Notes: generated by a model from the sequence alone, not told the origin. A stretch of DNA of 64,000 nt from Glaciimonas sp. PAMC28666 (GCF_016917355.1 NZ_CP070304.1:310001-374000); one strand, 5' to 3'. Positions 38,770-48,653 are shown, counted from the first letter of the stretch. Numbers and translations: made by a program.

Positions 38770-39840
38770 CTATAAAAAGGCGTCCTTATCTACTCCTTTT
38801 GCTCCCAGCAGGCGCTTCAGCTTTACTAATGCTTCCTGCTGAATTTGTCGGACCCGCTCCCGGGTGACACCGATTTCGACCGCCAGTTCTTCCAAAGTAG
38901 AAGGGTCGTCATTGTCCAGTCCAAAACGCCGCATGATCACATTGCGCTGCTTGTCTGTTAGTCTTTCCAGCCATACCCGTACAAGAATGGACGTTTCTTT
39001 CTGTTCGGCACAAGCATCCGGGTGCTCTTCCGTGGCGCTCGGCAGCAAGTCCATCAAACTGGCCATCGGATCCTGATCGAGCGGAGCATCGAGTGACGTG
39101 GCATGCTCCGAAAGCGCCAAAACCGCCTGTACCTCATCCACCGGACGGCCTACCAGATGCGCGATGTCTTCCGCGTTAGCATCTTTTCCGTCATGATGCT
39201 GTGCTTCCAGATGATATTTGGCACGCAGGATTTGATTTAATTCGCGCACCATGTGAACCGGCAAGCGCACAGTGCGGGCCTGATTCATGATCGCGCGTTC
39301 AATGCTTTGTCGTATCCACCAGGTTGCATAAGTAGAAAACCGAAAACCGCGCTCAGGCTCAAACTTGTCGATGGCACGCATGAGACCAAGATTTCCTTCC
39401 TCGATCAGGTCGAGCAAAGTAACGCCCCTATTGATGTAGTGCTTAGCGATCGAAACGACCAACCTTAAGTTGTGTTCGATCATCTTTTGCCGGGCAGGAA
39501 AATCACCTTGCTTAGCCAGAGTGGCGAAATGCACTTCTTCGGGAATAGTGAGAAGCGGTCGCGTGCCGATCTGGTTCAGGTAGTGCTGAGTGGTGTCGGT
39601 AGATAACTCCGCCGCTAATACTTTTTTCAGCTCATCGACACCATCGACCACGATTACGACTGCGTCAGCGCCGTCCATACCATCTGCGCCTGCCTCGATA
39701 TCCTCCGCATCCAGGTCATCGCTCTCGTCAGGCGCCTCTTTCTCAGCGGCTGAATCGCGATCATGGAGAATGTCTTCCGGCAACTCGCTGGAGGACGCTT
39801 TATCTTGATCGTTTTGTCGAGTAGGAAGGCGTTTGTTCAT
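38770..39840 (-). CDS. rpoS: RNA polymerase sigma factor RpoS
   Basis: Stationary-phase/general stress sigma factor, 356 residues. After an acidic N-terminus (about 1-75) come region 1.2 ([24 protein letters not shown]), region 2 ([65 protein letters not shown]), region 3 and region 4 with the [27 protein letters not shown]. It follows nlpD by 128 bp. In E. coli the main rpoS promoter lies inside nlpD; the same may hold here but was not identified. Confidence 0.97.
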   Translation of the reverse strand: MNKRLPTRQNDQDKASSSELPEDILHDRDSAAEKEAPDESDDLDAEDIEAGADGMDGADAVVIVVDGVDELKKVLAAELSTDTTQHYLNQIGTRPLLTIPEEVHFATLAKQGDFPARQKMIEHNLRLVVSIAKHYINRGVTLLDLIEEGNLGLMRAIDKFEPERGFRFSTYATWWIRQSIERAIMNQARTVRLPVHMVRELNQILRAKYHLEAQHHDGKDANAEDIAHLVGRPVDEVQAVLALSEHATSLDAPLDQDPMASLMDLLPSATEEHPDACAEQKETSILVRVWLERLTDKQRNVIMRRFGLDNDDPSTLEELAVEIGVTRERVRQIQQEALVKLKRLLGAKGVDKDAFL

Positions 39841-39968
39841 TTAGCCGTTCACTTGGTTAATTGCGTAGTTGACAACCTCATTGAGCCCGATGGAAACAGG
39901 CACCCCCAGCAGCCCGCACAGGGAGCAAGAACTGCTAAGAGGTTCTATTCTATCGTGTCGTTTATAGA

Positions 39969-40985
39969 TTAGCGACTGGGTAAAAATTTTGATGGATCAA
40001 CCGGCTTGCCTTGCTGACGGATTTCAAAGTGAAGCTTGATTGAATCACTATCAGAATTGCCCATTTCCGCGATCTTTTGTCCCTTACTGACAACTTGTCC
40101 CTCTTTCACAAGAATAACCTTGTTATGCGCATACGCGGATAATAAATTATTCGTATGTTTAACGATCACCAGATTGCCGTAACCGCGAATGCCGCTACCA
40201 GCGTACATGACCTTGCCCGCTGCTGCTGCCAGCACTGGTTGACCAGTTTTCCCTGCAATATCGATACCTTTTTTACCTTGATCGAAACCGCCCAGCAGTT
40301 TCCCTTCTGTTGGCCACATCCAATCTATGCGGTCGTCCTCACCGCTCGATGCAGCTGGTGATGAAGCTGCCTTGTCGTTATTTTTCGGTGCCTCAGATTT
40401 TATTTCTGGACGTGCGTCTGGCTTCACATCGGACCGCAGGTCTGGTACTGATGGCGCGTCGGGCTTTTGCAACTCTGCGAGCGCGCCATCGGAATACGGA
40501 CGCTTGTCTCCACGAGGGCTTGTTTTGTTGCCGGCGCTTACCGCTCCGGATGTGATAGCCGAAGAAGCTGTGTTCGAAGCCGCGCTGCCCAATGGTCTGA
40601 CTTCGACGCCAGACTCACTGGAAACATTGCCCACCTGCGCGCCACCGGCGAGATTATTGCCGGCTTCCGGGGGCTGTACCCGCAGAACCTGATCAACCTT
40701 GATATCGTTGGCATTATTGAGATTATTCCAACTGACAATATCGCGATAACTTTGCCCGAACTCAAGCGCAATCCGATATAACGTATCGCCCTTTTTTACT
40801 GTGTAATATCCAGGACCGCTAACCCGCGGTGCCTGGGGTTGTTGAGGTGAATTTGTACTTGCACTCACAGTCGGGCCGCCCACTCGGCGATCAACTACCG
40901 GCGCGGGCGTTCGCGTTGTGGTACATGCGGCGATTGAGCCGACAATTATTCCCAGCAATAAAAGGCGTGTTTTCTTCATTCTCAT
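39969..40985 (-). CDS. nlpD: NlpD-type LysM/M23 lipoprotein
   Basis: Envelope lipoprotein that activates cell-wall amidases at division. The lipobox GSIAAC is followed by a LysM domain (YYTVKKGDTLYRIALEFGQSYRDIVSWNNL), a low-complexity linker and a LytM/M23 domain (GIDIAGKTGQPVLAAAAGKVMYAG, KLHFEIRQQGKPVDPSKFLP). Metal-binding residues of active M23 peptidases are missing: the first His is replaced (KKGID) and only one of the HxH pair remains (KLHFE). This fits the non-catalytic activator type. 338 residues; MKKTR six bases downstream is an alternative start. Confidence 0.93.
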   Translation of the reverse strand: MRMKKTRLLLLGIIVGSIAACTTTRTPAPVVDRRVGGPTVSASTNSPQQPQAPRVSGPGYYTVKKGDTLYRIALEFGQSYRDIVSWNNLNNANDIKVDQVLRVQPPEAGNNLAGGAQVGNVSSESGVEVRPLGSAASNTASSAITSGAVSAGNKTSPRGDKRPYSDGALAELQKPDAPSVPDLRSDVKPDARPEIKSEAPKNNDKAASSPAASSGEDDRIDWMWPTEGKLLGGFDQGKKGIDIAGKTGQPVLAAAAGKVMYAGSGIRGYGNLVIVKHTNNLLSAYAHNKVILVKEGQVVSKGQKIAEMGNSDSDSIKLHFEIRQQGKPVDPSKFLPSR

Positions 40986-41245
40986 TACACTAATATTTGC
41001 GACGTATCGCGGTTAAGGTCGATGGAGTGATCCATACGGTTATTTCTGGCAACATAAACCTCTTTTAATCAAGCATTGAAGCCAGCGTAAACCGCCATAG
41101 TATTTCATGGATTCACTATTCGACCAATTTTCGATTAAAAGTTATTATCCACGGTCTTAAGTGACCGACGTTGAACCACCATCATTGGGAGAAAATCATG
41201 TCCGCATTTTTGTAAATTTTGTCCATATCGCTGAATTTATTCAGC

Positions 41246-42175
41246 TCATATGATCCCTGAACGTAGCGGCACGAAGTGGCAATCTTCCAAAGTAGTACTG
41301 GTCCAGTCGAATTTACTTATCCGCTCAATCAACTGCAGTACCTGATGACGCGAGCCCATCGGGGCCACCAGTCGACCGCCTATTGCCATCTGGTCCAGCA
41401 ATGCCTGAGGCACTTCAAGCCCCGCTGCTGCCAGGATAATTCCGTCAAAAGGTGCAACCTGCGGCAACCCAAGCATACCATCTCCGTAATGGAGTCGGAT
41501 ATTTGCCACTCGCAATGGCCGCAAATTGCTTCTCGCCAATTCATGTAGCGGCTTGATCCGTTCAATGGAGTAAACCTCTTTTGCCACCAGCGATAACACC
41601 GCAGCCTGATAGCCGCATCCAGTTCCAATTTCCAGTACGCGATTAAGAACGCCGCCCTGTTGGTTATCCCGCATGACTTCAATCATGCGGGCTACGATGT
41701 ACGGCTGAGAAATAGTTTGATGATGTCCGATGGGGAGCGAGGCATCAATATACGCCTGACTTGCGAGCCCGGACTCCATAAACATATGCCGGGGAACAGC
41801 TTCCATTGCAGCCAATACGCTGACGTCTCTGACACCCTGCTTGGCAATACGGGCCACCATCGCTTTGCGGACCCCCTCTGATACGAGTGGCATCGGCCGC
41901 CCATCGGCAATATAGTGCGCAGCGGGGTTGGAACCACTCGACGACCTGGCAGTATTATTGGTCGAAGTTACAGGATTGAAATAAGGTTGTTTGCTACCGG
42001 TGCCTGGAACAATCGTTGATTTCACCGCGGGTGGTTTCAAATTGTCATATGCGGCATTTCTAGTAGCCGTCTGAGGTGTTGCCACGACGCGCCTCGCGCT
42101 CACGCCTGTTGGTCGCGCTTTTGTGTCCACCACAGATGATAACGTCAAAGGAAAACGCTTCGGCGCTTCCGTCAT
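41246..42175 (-). CDS. pcm: Protein-L-isoaspartate O-methyltransferase
   Basis: Repairs isoaspartyl damage in proteins by SAM-dependent methylation. The catalytic part (about residues 95-309) has [15 protein letters not shown], the substrate motif [16 protein letters not shown], the SAM motif [16 protein letters not shown] and [19 protein letters not shown]. The first 90 residues are Ser/Thr/Pro-rich and probably disordered, about a third longer than E. coli Pcm. Start set at ATG 42175, overlapping the surE stop (ATGA). Confidence 0.93.
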   Translation of the reverse strand: MTEAPKRFPLTLSSVVDTKARPTGVSARRVVATPQTATRNAAYDNLKPPAVKSTIVPGTGSKQPYFNPVTSTNNTARSSSGSNPAAHYIADGRPMPLVSEGVRKAMVARIAKQGVRDVSVLAAMEAVPRHMFMESGLASQAYIDASLPIGHHQTISQPYIVARMIEVMRDNQQGGVLNRVLEIGTGCGYQAAVLSLVAKEVYSIERIKPLHELARSNLRPLRVANIRLHYGDGMLGLPQVAPFDGIILAAAGLEVPQALLDQMAIGGRLVAPMGSRHQVLQLIERISKFDWTSTTLEDCHFVPLRSGII

Positions 42176-42909
42176 GACAAATCCTTGGTCAGCGCTGCCA
42201 TCTGCATCGCGTGGGTTAAATCGATCTGCAACGGCGTAATAGAGACATGGCCCTGCGCTACCGCATGAAAGTCGGTTCCTTCGCTGGCATCTTTGGCTGC
42301 ACCCGCTGGACCGATCCAATAGATTTCTCGTCCGTGCGGATCTTGAGTCTTGATCACTGACTCTGAAACGTGACGTTTACCCAAGCGCGTCGCAAGTGCT
42401 GGCTTTAACTGATGGTATGGGAGATTAGGAATATTCACGTTTAGGAGATACGGCTGCGGCATATTCGCAAATCGACGCTCTACAATCTCACGCGCCACCT
42501 TTGCTGCAGCGTCCAGCTCATCCCAGCCTTTGCTTACCTGCGAGAACGCAATCGAGGGAATACCGAATAAAAACCCCTCAGTAGCCGCGGCGACAGTGCC
42601 TGAATATAGCGTGTCGTCACCCATATTCTGGCCCTGATTTATCCCGGAAACGATTAAGTCAGGACGAAAATTAAGCATTCCGGTCAATGCAATGTGCACA
42701 CAATCAGAAGGGGTACCGTTGACGAAATAAAAGCCATTTTCGGCACGATGAACAGATAACGGTCGATCCAATGTCAGAGAGTTCGAAGACCCTGATCGAT
42801 TACTATCTGGCGCGACCACCACAATTTCTGCGATGGGCGTAAGCGCATTTGCCAATGCAATGATGCCTGGGGCCAGATAACCATCGTCGTTGCTGATCAG
42901 AATTTTCAT
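42172..42909 (-). CDS. surE: 5'/3'-nucleotidase SurE
   Basis: Metal-dependent nucleotidase/exopolyphosphatase, 245 residues. It has the start [16 protein letters not shown] with the metal Asp pair, [28 protein letters not shown] and [25 protein letters not shown]. It is coupled to pcm, and the surE-pcm-nlpD-rpoS order is conserved. No clear promoter was assigned in the 302-bp gap upstream. Confidence 0.97.
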   Translation of the reverse strand: MKILISNDDGYLAPGIIALANALTPIAEIVVVAPDSNRSGSSNSLTLDRPLSVHRAENGFYFVNGTPSDCVHIALTGMLNFRPDLIVSGINQGQNMGDDTLYSGTVAAATEGFLFGIPSIAFSQVSKGWDELDAAAKVAREIVERRFANMPQPYLLNVNIPNLPYHQLKPALATRLGKRHVSESVIKTQDPHGREIYWIGPAGAAKDASEGTDFHAVAQGHVSITPLQIDLTHAMQMAALTKDLS

Positions 42910-43086
42910 AGGGGAATTTTACCTGAAGCCACTCTAAGATTTCTGGAAGATTCGCCGATTTTTGTATGAAGTTGTCAATACGCCCCAAAAAACGTTCCGC
43001 CGTTCCAATTTAACCCTTTTTTACAAAGCGGCACTCTTATGGTGCGCCGCAACAAATATTTCACAGGCAACTCAAAAAAAGAGTAT

Positions 43087-43100
43087 TGTTAGCGCTAACA
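43087..43100 (+). promoter_or_regulatory. LacI/GalR-type operator-like palindrome
   Basis: TGTTAGCGCTAACA is a perfect 14-bp palindrome with central CG, the form bound by LacI-family regulators. It lies 111 bp before the phasin-like gene and 177 bp before surE. No LacI-family gene is in the window. The rest of the 42910-43211 gap shows nothing else clear. Confidence 0.5.
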
Positions 43101-43211
43101 GGCTGTGTTTTGCGTTTTTTTAAGCCAACATAGAGTCGATTTACATTGCATACGCTCAGGTGCCTTTCGCATTCCCCCCAGCGTATTCAACGATCCAAAT
43201 GAGGAGTTACG

Positions 43212-43754
43212 ATGCGAACCAACACGAAACGTTTATCCAACACTGATACGACAGAAAATCCCTATACCATTTGGGGTGATCTCGCCACCCAAACGACCGA
43301 AATGATGACAGCGTCCGCGCAGGTCATCACCCATCGCACCGTCCGCATGGCAATGGCTGGCCCGGTACCCAATCAACGGGATCAGGAAGAGTTTAGCTTG
43401 ATGGGGCAGGAAAAGATGGACGCTCTGTCCGAGTCGGCGCATGCCATGACGATACGGATGCTCAGCCTGCATCAGCAGGTCGCTAAACTTGCACTCCAGG
43501 AGTTCATGACCGGTACGAAAAACTTGATCGCTTTTGCTGCCGGCGCGTTCTTGAAACCCGCCATGCTGGGTAAAAACAAATCAGTTACGCAACATGTCAC
43601 ACAGTCGAATGACGTGCTATCCCAGCTGAACGCTTCACTTGCCGATGTAGCGCAAATTGGGTTGCACCCTTTGCATTCCAGAGCGACTGCTAACGCAAAG
43701 CGACTGGGTGAACTCGAAAAATCTGATTATGCGGCTGCCGGATCAGTCAAGTAA
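43212..43754 (+). CDS. Phasin-like polyhydroxyalkanoate granule-associated protein
   Basis: A 180-residue, mostly helical, amphipathic protein without a signal peptide. GAGGAG precedes the ATG by six bases. The segments WGDLATQTTEMMTASAQVITHRTVRMAMAGP and EEFSLMGQEKMDALSESAHAMTIRML, with regular Met/Ala/Gln, resemble small Burkholderiales proteins annotated as granule-associated phasins that coat PHA storage granules. Identification is from general resemblance, without any domain search. It stands alone on the plus strand, convergent with the pigment cluster, and may be controlled at the palindrome upstream. Confidence 0.6.
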   Translation: MRTNTKRLSNTDTTENPYTIWGDLATQTTEMMTASAQVITHRTVRMAMAGPVPNQRDQEEFSLMGQEKMDALSESAHAMTIRMLSLHQQVAKLALQEFMTGTKNLIAFAAGAFLKPAMLGKNKSVTQHVTQSNDVLSQLNASLADVAQIGLHPLHSRATANAKRLGELEKSDYAAAGSVK

Positions 43755-43762
43755 GCAGTTCA

Positions 43763-43818
43763 CTGGGGCAGGCAAGCTGGAGCAGGCAAGCTGGGGCAGG
43801 CTAGCTGGAGCAACCAAC
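43763..43818 (+). repeat. 14-bp tandem repeat at the distal edge of the pigment cluster
   Basis: Three full units of CTGGGGCAGGCAAG (one or two bases changed) plus a degenerate fourth, filling the gap between the phasin-like gene and the PPTase stop. A unit of 14 does not keep frame, consistent with its lying outside genes. Confidence 0.9.
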
Positions 43819-43826
43819 TAAGCATC

Positions 43827-44645
43827 CTAAGGCGCACTGACACCATCTTCATTCCACCTCTTTTGATCTTCTTCCAGGTTATCGGCATGCAGTGCCCATG
43901 AAAATGGCGAGTCGCCGGTCAATGCGATGACATCGAGGGGCGAAACAAGATGCCTGGTACACAAGCAAATGGCAAGCTGCGTGTGGAGGGGGGACTGTAA
44001 GGTCCAATTGGGCCCGGAGGTCAATTGGATGCCATCTTTCACCAAAATCTCACCTTCGGCCTGACGCTCGCCGTTGGAGGCCAATTTGTACAAAGCCTCT
44101 TTGGCGGTCCAGAGCGCATAAAATGCGGCGACCTTGCCCGCGTCCGCTGTGCTGCCCTGCACCGACAACCATTGATTTTCGCACGCTGTAAATGCCGCTG
44201 CTGCTAAAGCCGCCACATCGCGACTGGTATCCAACATCTCAACATCCAGGCCAAGCGGTGTATCAGCGCTAACTCCACAAGCAACCCATTCACGACTATG
44301 AGACAAGCTTAAAAACGGCAAAACCTTAGCTGCGACAGGGTTATTTTGTCGCAATACCGGCAGCGGAGCGTTATTTTTACGTTCGATGACGCTGATGTCG
44401 TCGATGGCTAAATTAGTTAGCCGCGCCGCGGCAAATCGCAGGAGAATCCTTCCGATCAGGAACTGACGTTGCCGCATTGGTCTTATAAAACAGCGATAAC
44501 GTTGTTGTTCAGCGGCAGTAAGGCAAGCAAGCCAGGGCAACAGTGTATCGTCGGGCCAGTTACTTCCGTCGACCAGCCAGATGAAGGCCGAGCGCTGCAA
44601 TCTCGATTCGGCATCTGGGCTGAGGTGAGTATCCATTTTTTCCAT
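43827..44645 (-). CDS. Sfp-type 4'-phosphopantetheinyl transferase of the aryl polyene cluster
   Basis: Attaches the phosphopantetheine arm of CoA to the two ACPs encoded upstream. About 272 residues, with the magnesium motif GLDVEMLD and the WTAKEALYKL motif of the Sfp family, and FLSLSHSREWVACGVS before them. It is the last gene of the cluster, 93 bp after a ketosynthase. The start is uncertain: ATG 44645 (MEKMDTHL) is taken; GTG 44699 is open in frame and ATG 44636 is also possible. A dedicated PPTase is usual in aryl polyene clusters. Confidence 0.88.
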   Translation of the reverse strand: MEKMDTHLSPDAESRLQRSAFIWLVDGSNWPDDTLLPWLACLTAAEQQRYRCFIRPMRQRQFLIGRILLRFAAARLTNLAIDDISVIERKNNAPLPVLRQNNPVAAKVLPFLSLSHSREWVACGVSADTPLGLDVEMLDTSRDVAALAAAAFTACENQWLSVQGSTADAGKVAAFYALWTAKEALYKLASNGERQAEGEILVKDGIQLTSGPNWTLQSPLHTQLAICLCTRHLVSPLDVIALTGDSPFSWALHADNLEEDQKRWNEDGVSAP

Positions 44646-44738
44646 TTTTCTGCCCGGCAGGAACCACGACGCCAGAGGGCATGAGAAATGTGCTATCACT
44701 CCGGCAGCACGACACTGCCGCGTCCAGGCGTCATCGCT

Positions 44739-45971
44739 TTACCCAAATCTTTTAAAAATCAATGAAGTATTGATCCCACCGAACGCAAAGTTATTCGACA
44801 TAAAGTAGTCACACTGAATGTGTCGTCCTTCGTGCATGATGTAATCGAGATCAGCGCACCGCGGGTCCAACTCAGTGAGGTTGATGGTCGGTGCAAACCA
44901 TCCTTCACGCATCATTTCGATGCCAGCCCATGCTTCCAAAGCGCCGCATGCGCCCAGCGTATGACCGGTATAACTTTTCAGCGAGCTAACCGGGACCCGA
45001 TTGCCGAACAGCTGCGACGTGGCCTGAGACTCGGCGATATCGCCTTGTTCTGTGCCGGTTCCGTGCGCGCTGATATACCCAATCGCAGAGGGTGAGAGTT
45101 GCGCGTCCCTGAGGGCCAGTTCCATTGCAATACGCATCGTATCGGTATTCGGGTGCGTCACGTGACAACCGTCGCTATTGGTACCAAAGCCGACTAATTC
45201 CGCATGAATCGTTGCCCCGCGTGTGAGGGCATGTTCCAACTCTTCCAAAATGAGTGTTCCCGCACCTTCGCCGATCACCAGGCCGTCGCGCCTGGTATCG
45301 AATGGCCTTGGGGTCAACTCTGGCATGTCATTACAAATACTGGTCGCAAACAGCGTGTCGAACACCGCCGCTTCGGTTGCACACAACTCTTCCGCACCGC
45401 CTGCGATCATGATGTCCTGACGTCCACTGCAGATCGCTTCATACGCGTAGCCAATTCCCTGACTACCGGAGGTACATGCACTCGACGTGGTGATCACGCG
45501 GCCAGTGACACCGAAAAACACACCGATATTCACCGGCGCAGTGTGCGCCATCATCTTGATATAAGTCGTGGCGTTGATGCCTCTGGTCGAGCGCTCTTCC
45601 ATCATCTTGCCGAAATCGCCTATCGCTTTTGGCGTCCCCGCGGATGAGCCATACGCAATCCCGCAACTGCCGCTTTTTAATAGTGGATCATCAATCAAGC
45701 CCGCATCGATCAGTGCCAGTTCAGTCGCGCGGGTTGCCATCAGCGCCACCCGTCCCATGCTACGCATCGTCCGCCGCGTATAGCGATCAGACAAAACAAA
45801 CTCGGCTGCCGGTGCGCCCAGTTGTGTATTTAATCCATCATAATCGGCCCATTCCTCCATCCGTACTATAGCGTTACGATAACTCCCAAGATGCGTCCGA
45901 ATGCTGGGCCAATCGTTTCCTATCGGACTGATGCCCGCCATTCCTGTTACCACCACACGACGCTGCGTCAC
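44739..45971 (-). CDS. Beta-ketoacyl-ACP synthase (FabF-like) of the aryl polyene cluster
   Basis: Condensing enzyme that extends the polyene by two carbons. 410 residues, with a full active site: Cys in SSACTSGSQG (near 164), His in SAHGTGTEQGD and His in YTGHTLGACGA, and the Asn/Phe end motif NNFAFGGINTSLIF. Its start overlaps the fabG-like stop (ATGA). It is one of two KS with complete catalytic residues here; the third, at the head of the cluster, lacks Cys. It corresponds to one of the ApeO/ApeR pair of characterised clusters. Confidence 0.92.
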   Translation of the reverse strand: MTQRRVVVTGMAGISPIGNDWPSIRTHLGSYRNAIVRMEEWADYDGLNTQLGAPAAEFVLSDRYTRRTMRSMGRVALMATRATELALIDAGLIDDPLLKSGSCGIAYGSSAGTPKAIGDFGKMMEERSTRGINATTYIKMMAHTAPVNIGVFFGVTGRVITTSSACTSGSQGIGYAYEAICSGRQDIMIAGGAEELCATEAAVFDTLFATSICNDMPELTPRPFDTRRDGLVIGEGAGTLILEELEHALTRGATIHAELVGFGTNSDGCHVTHPNTDTMRIAMELALRDAQLSPSAIGYISAHGTGTEQGDIAESQATSQLFGNRVPVSSLKSYTGHTLGACGALEAWAGIEMMREGWFAPTINLTELDPRCADLDYIMHEGRHIQCDYFMSNNFAFGGINTSLIFKRFG

Positions 45972-46738
45972 GCCATACCTCCATTAACTGAAATCACCTG
46001 GCGCGTGATGTAGGCCGCGTCAGTGCCCATCAGGAAACTGACCGTCGCAGCGACTTCCTCCGGTTGTCCCAGGCGTCGGGCTGGAATCATTTTCAGCGCT
46101 TCTTCAAGTGGAACGTCTGCGATCATGTCAGTTTCGATTAAGCCAGGGGCGACACAATTAACAGTAATCTGACGCTTCGCCAGTTCAATCGCCAACGCTT
46201 TGGTAGCACCAATAATGCCAGCCTTTGCGGCGCTATAGTTGACTTGCCCACGATTGCCGATCAAGCCCGATACCGACGCTAATGTTACGATTCGACCAGG
46301 CGCACGACGATGCACCATCGGCATCACCAACGGGTTAAGAACATTATAAAATCCATCCAGATTGGTCTTCAGTACCAGATCCCAATCATCGCCCGACATT
46401 GCCGGGAAAGCATTATCCCTGGCGACGCCGGCGTTGCAGACAATGCCGTAATAGCAGCCATGCTCCGCAACGTCAGCCAACAAAATATCGGACGTGCTCT
46501 GCCGGTCTCCGATATCACATTGCAATACACGGACCTGACGATCCATTGCACGTATGCTGGTCGCCACCGCTTCCGCTGTTTCGCGCTGGCGATGACAATG
46601 TAAAACGATGTCGTAACCGTCCCGCGCCAACCGCAACGCAATCGCCTTCCCGATTCCGCGACTTGAGCCAGTCACCAGCACCGTCTTGTTTAAGCTGCTC
46701 AATTTGCTATTTTCTGCAGTCATTGTTGCCAACGTCAT
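45968..46738 (-). CDS. 3-ketoacyl-ACP reductase (FabG-like) of the aryl polyene cluster
   Basis: SDR-family ketoreductase, 256 residues. It has the NADP motif VTGSSRGIGKAIA, the NAGVA motif, the catalytic Ser (TLASVSGLIG), Tyr/Lys (NYSAAKAG) and the C-terminal ISVNGGMA. It reduces the beta-keto group made by the KS before dehydration. Its start overlaps the upstream dehydratase stop by four bases, and its stop overlaps the next KS, so these are coupled. Confidence 0.93.
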   Translation of the reverse strand: MTLATMTAENSKLSSLNKTVLVTGSSRGIGKAIALRLARDGYDIVLHCHRQRETAEAVATSIRAMDRQVRVLQCDIGDRQSTSDILLADVAEHGCYYGIVCNAGVARDNAFPAMSGDDWDLVLKTNLDGFYNVLNPLVMPMVHRRAPGRIVTLASVSGLIGNRGQVNYSAAKAGIIGATKALAIELAKRQITVNCVAPGLIETDMIADVPLEEALKMIPARRLGQPEEVAATVSFLMGTDAAYITRQVISVNGGMA

Positions 46739-47391
46739 TCCACTTTTCCTTCAAGAAAACCAGTCACATCATGCGGTTGAAATACGGTGATGGTGGCACG
46801 CACCAAAACCTGCGCAGTATCGAGAGTATCGTCAATGGCATCAAACGGCCGAGTTTCACCTGTCAGCCCGTGATTTCTATCTGCATATCTGGGTGCCTCA
46901 TAGATCGCACATTCAAATGATCCCAATCCATTGTCCGCCTGCATGAGTCGTTTTACCACTATCCACAGGACAACACCCGGCGGAAAAAGTGCACAGCTCA
47001 CGTCATAACGTCGGGTTCCCAACAGGAATCCCACTTTCGCAGGTTCGCCGCGCAAACGGCCCTTATGACCGGCAAAAGCCGCGATAGATTGGGCCATATA
47101 TTCAATACCGATCCAACTTCCGACGCCGTCGGGCCCCATAAATAAGCTGTCCGGTCTGATCACTACTTCGGCGCACAAGCGCTCTTCATCAGCGGCCACA
47201 AAGCGATCAAGCATTACCATTGTGCCCGAATGCGGCAATAAGCTTTCAATACTCGGTGCCAGCAGATCGCTTGAGGCCGGCGGCGATGCCACTATTGGTA
47301 ACACCGGGGGCTCCGCTCCACCAGATTTAACCTTGGGTTCGTTCTCATCCAGATCATAACTTGCCATTTTAATATTTACTTGAACACTCAT
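46735..47391 (-). CDS. Hot-dog 3-hydroxyacyl-ACP dehydratase of the aryl polyene cluster
   Basis: Second dehydratase of the cluster (ApeP-like), 218 residues. The core LLPHSGTMVMLDRFV, WIGIEYMAQSIAAFAGHKG and VGFLLGTRRYDV follow the FabA/FabZ-like hot-dog group in pigment clusters, with a His in the PHSG motif and Glu in IEYMAQ. The first 45 residues are Pro/Ser-rich and look unstructured. It begins with an ATGA overlap on the upstream KS. Confidence 0.85.
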   Translation of the reverse strand: MSVQVNIKMASYDLDENEPKVKSGGAEPPVLPIVASPPASSDLLAPSIESLLPHSGTMVMLDRFVAADEERLCAEVVIRPDSLFMGPDGVGSWIGIEYMAQSIAAFAGHKGRLRGEPAKVGFLLGTRRYDVSCALFPPGVVLWIVVKRLMQADNGLGSFECAIYEAPRYADRNHGLTGETRPFDAIDDTLDTAQVLVRATITVFQPHDVTGFLEGKVE

Positions 47392-48653
47392 TCACGCCCC
47401 ATCACCAACGCTGCGTTCGCGCCACCGAACGCAAAGGAGTTACTCAAGGCCCAGCGCAATGGACGTCCAAGGCGGTACCCTTCAGGCAGGAGATTCAACG
47501 CTGGCAAATTGCTATCTTTTACGCCGTCCCATAAATGTGGCGGCAAATAGCCGGTCCGGTTGTCATCCTGCATGGCCAGCCAGCACAAGCCTGCTTCGAT
47601 AGCGCCCGCCGCTCCCAGGGCATGGCCGGTATAGGCCTTGGTCGAACTTGCCGCCACCCGGTCGCCAAAAAGATCATGTACCACCCGACTCTCCATTGCA
47701 TCATTTTGCTGTGTGGCGGTGCCATGTAAATTGATGTAATCAATTTGCGTGGCATCGACATTGGCCCGCCTTAAAGCCTGCGCAATGGCAATGCGGGCAC
47801 CGCCGCCCTCTGGATCCGGTGCAGAAATATGATAACCATCAGAAGACTCGCCCCACCCGCGCAACGCCACTGTCGCAGGCTTTGCACTCATCAGAAACAA
47901 TGCCGCCCCTTCTCCAATATTTATACCGTCACGGTTAGCGCTAAATGGTGTGCAACGTGTCTTGCTGACCGATGCCAGCGCACTAAACCCGGCAATCGTG
48001 AAAGCGCACAACGAATCGACTCCGCCAGTAAGCACCACGTCCGATAACCCCATCTGGATGAGTCGCGCTGCGCTCGCCATTGCTTTGGCACTGGAGGCAC
48101 AAGCACTGGAATGGACATAAGCCGGGCCAGTAACGCCTAATACCTCCGCTAGCATCGCCGCGGCAGATCCCATTTCCTGTTGACTATAAGTGAAGCTTGC
48201 CGGAAATTTTTTATCAATTCTGTCCTGATCAATTGCTTGTTCATTCGCGGCCCGACCGTTCGCGGCCCGACCATTCGCGGACCGACCGTTCGTGGCCCGA
48301 CCATACGCAAACTGAAACGCGGCTTCGCTCTCGGCAATCCCTGAGGTGCTGGTGCCAAGCACAATCGCTATACGGTGGGGACCATATAGTCCGATGGCGG
48401 CATCCACCGCCGGACGAATCTGCTTCAATGCAGCCAGCAGCAATTGATTGTTACGGCTGCGATGCGCCAACGGATACACACCCGACTCCATCTGCGGCAG
48501 AGCGCTGTCCACGCAACCTACTGGCACCGCACCAGAGGATGAATAACGATCCGTCATGACGACGCCGCTTTGCCCGGCAAACAGGCGCTGACGGATCGCG
48601 GCATGGGTATCGCCGAGCGCACAAATAAGTCCGAGGTCGTTTAAATAAAACAT
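47388..48653 (-). CDS. Beta-ketoacyl-ACP synthase with repeat insertion, aryl polyene cluster
   Basis: Condensing enzyme of 421 residues. Catalytic Cys in HSSACASSAKAM, His in NLHGTATQQND and YTGHALGAAGA, and SNSFAFGGANAALVMGRE at the end are intact, so it should be active. About residues 116-137 are a tandem insertion NGRAANGRAAN-like (units of five residues) coded by four 15-bp repeats (48245-48304). It falls between the N-terminal strand GTSTSGIAESE and FTYSQQEMGSAA, a region that is a surface loop in KS enzymes. It could be tolerated or could affect partner contact. Confidence 0.9.
   Translation of the reverse strand: MFYLNDLGLICALGDTHAAIRQRLFAGQSGVVMTDRYSSSGAVPVGCVDSALPQMESGVYPLAHRSRNNQLLLAALKQIRPAVDAAIGLYGPHRIAIVLGTSTSGIAESEAAFQFAYGRATNGRSANGRAANGRAANEQAIDQDRIDKKFPASFTYSQQEMGSAAAMLAEVLGVTGPAYVHSSACASSAKAMASAARLIQMGLSDVVLTGGVDSLCAFTIAGFSALASVSKTRCTPFSANRDGINIGEGAALFLMSAKPATVALRGWGESSDGYHISAPDPEGGGARIAIAQALRRANVDATQIDYINLHGTATQQNDAMESRVVHDLFGDRVAASSTKAYTGHALGAAGAIEAGLCWLAMQDDNRTGYLPPHLWDGVKDSNLPALNLLPEGYRLGRPLRWALSNSFAFGGANAALVMGRE
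48245..48304 (+). repeat. 15-bp tandem repeat inside a ketosynthase gene
   Basis: Four units of TTCGCGGCCCGACCG type, each differing at zero to two bases. The unit of 15 keeps frame and encodes Asn-Gly-Arg-(Ala/Ser/Thr)-Ala-like blocks. Confidence 0.95.

Noticed and set aside
47936-47950. GGTTAGCGCTAAA, similar to the LacI-type palindrome at 43087
   Set aside because: It is imperfect and lies inside a conserved coding segment of a ketosynthase.
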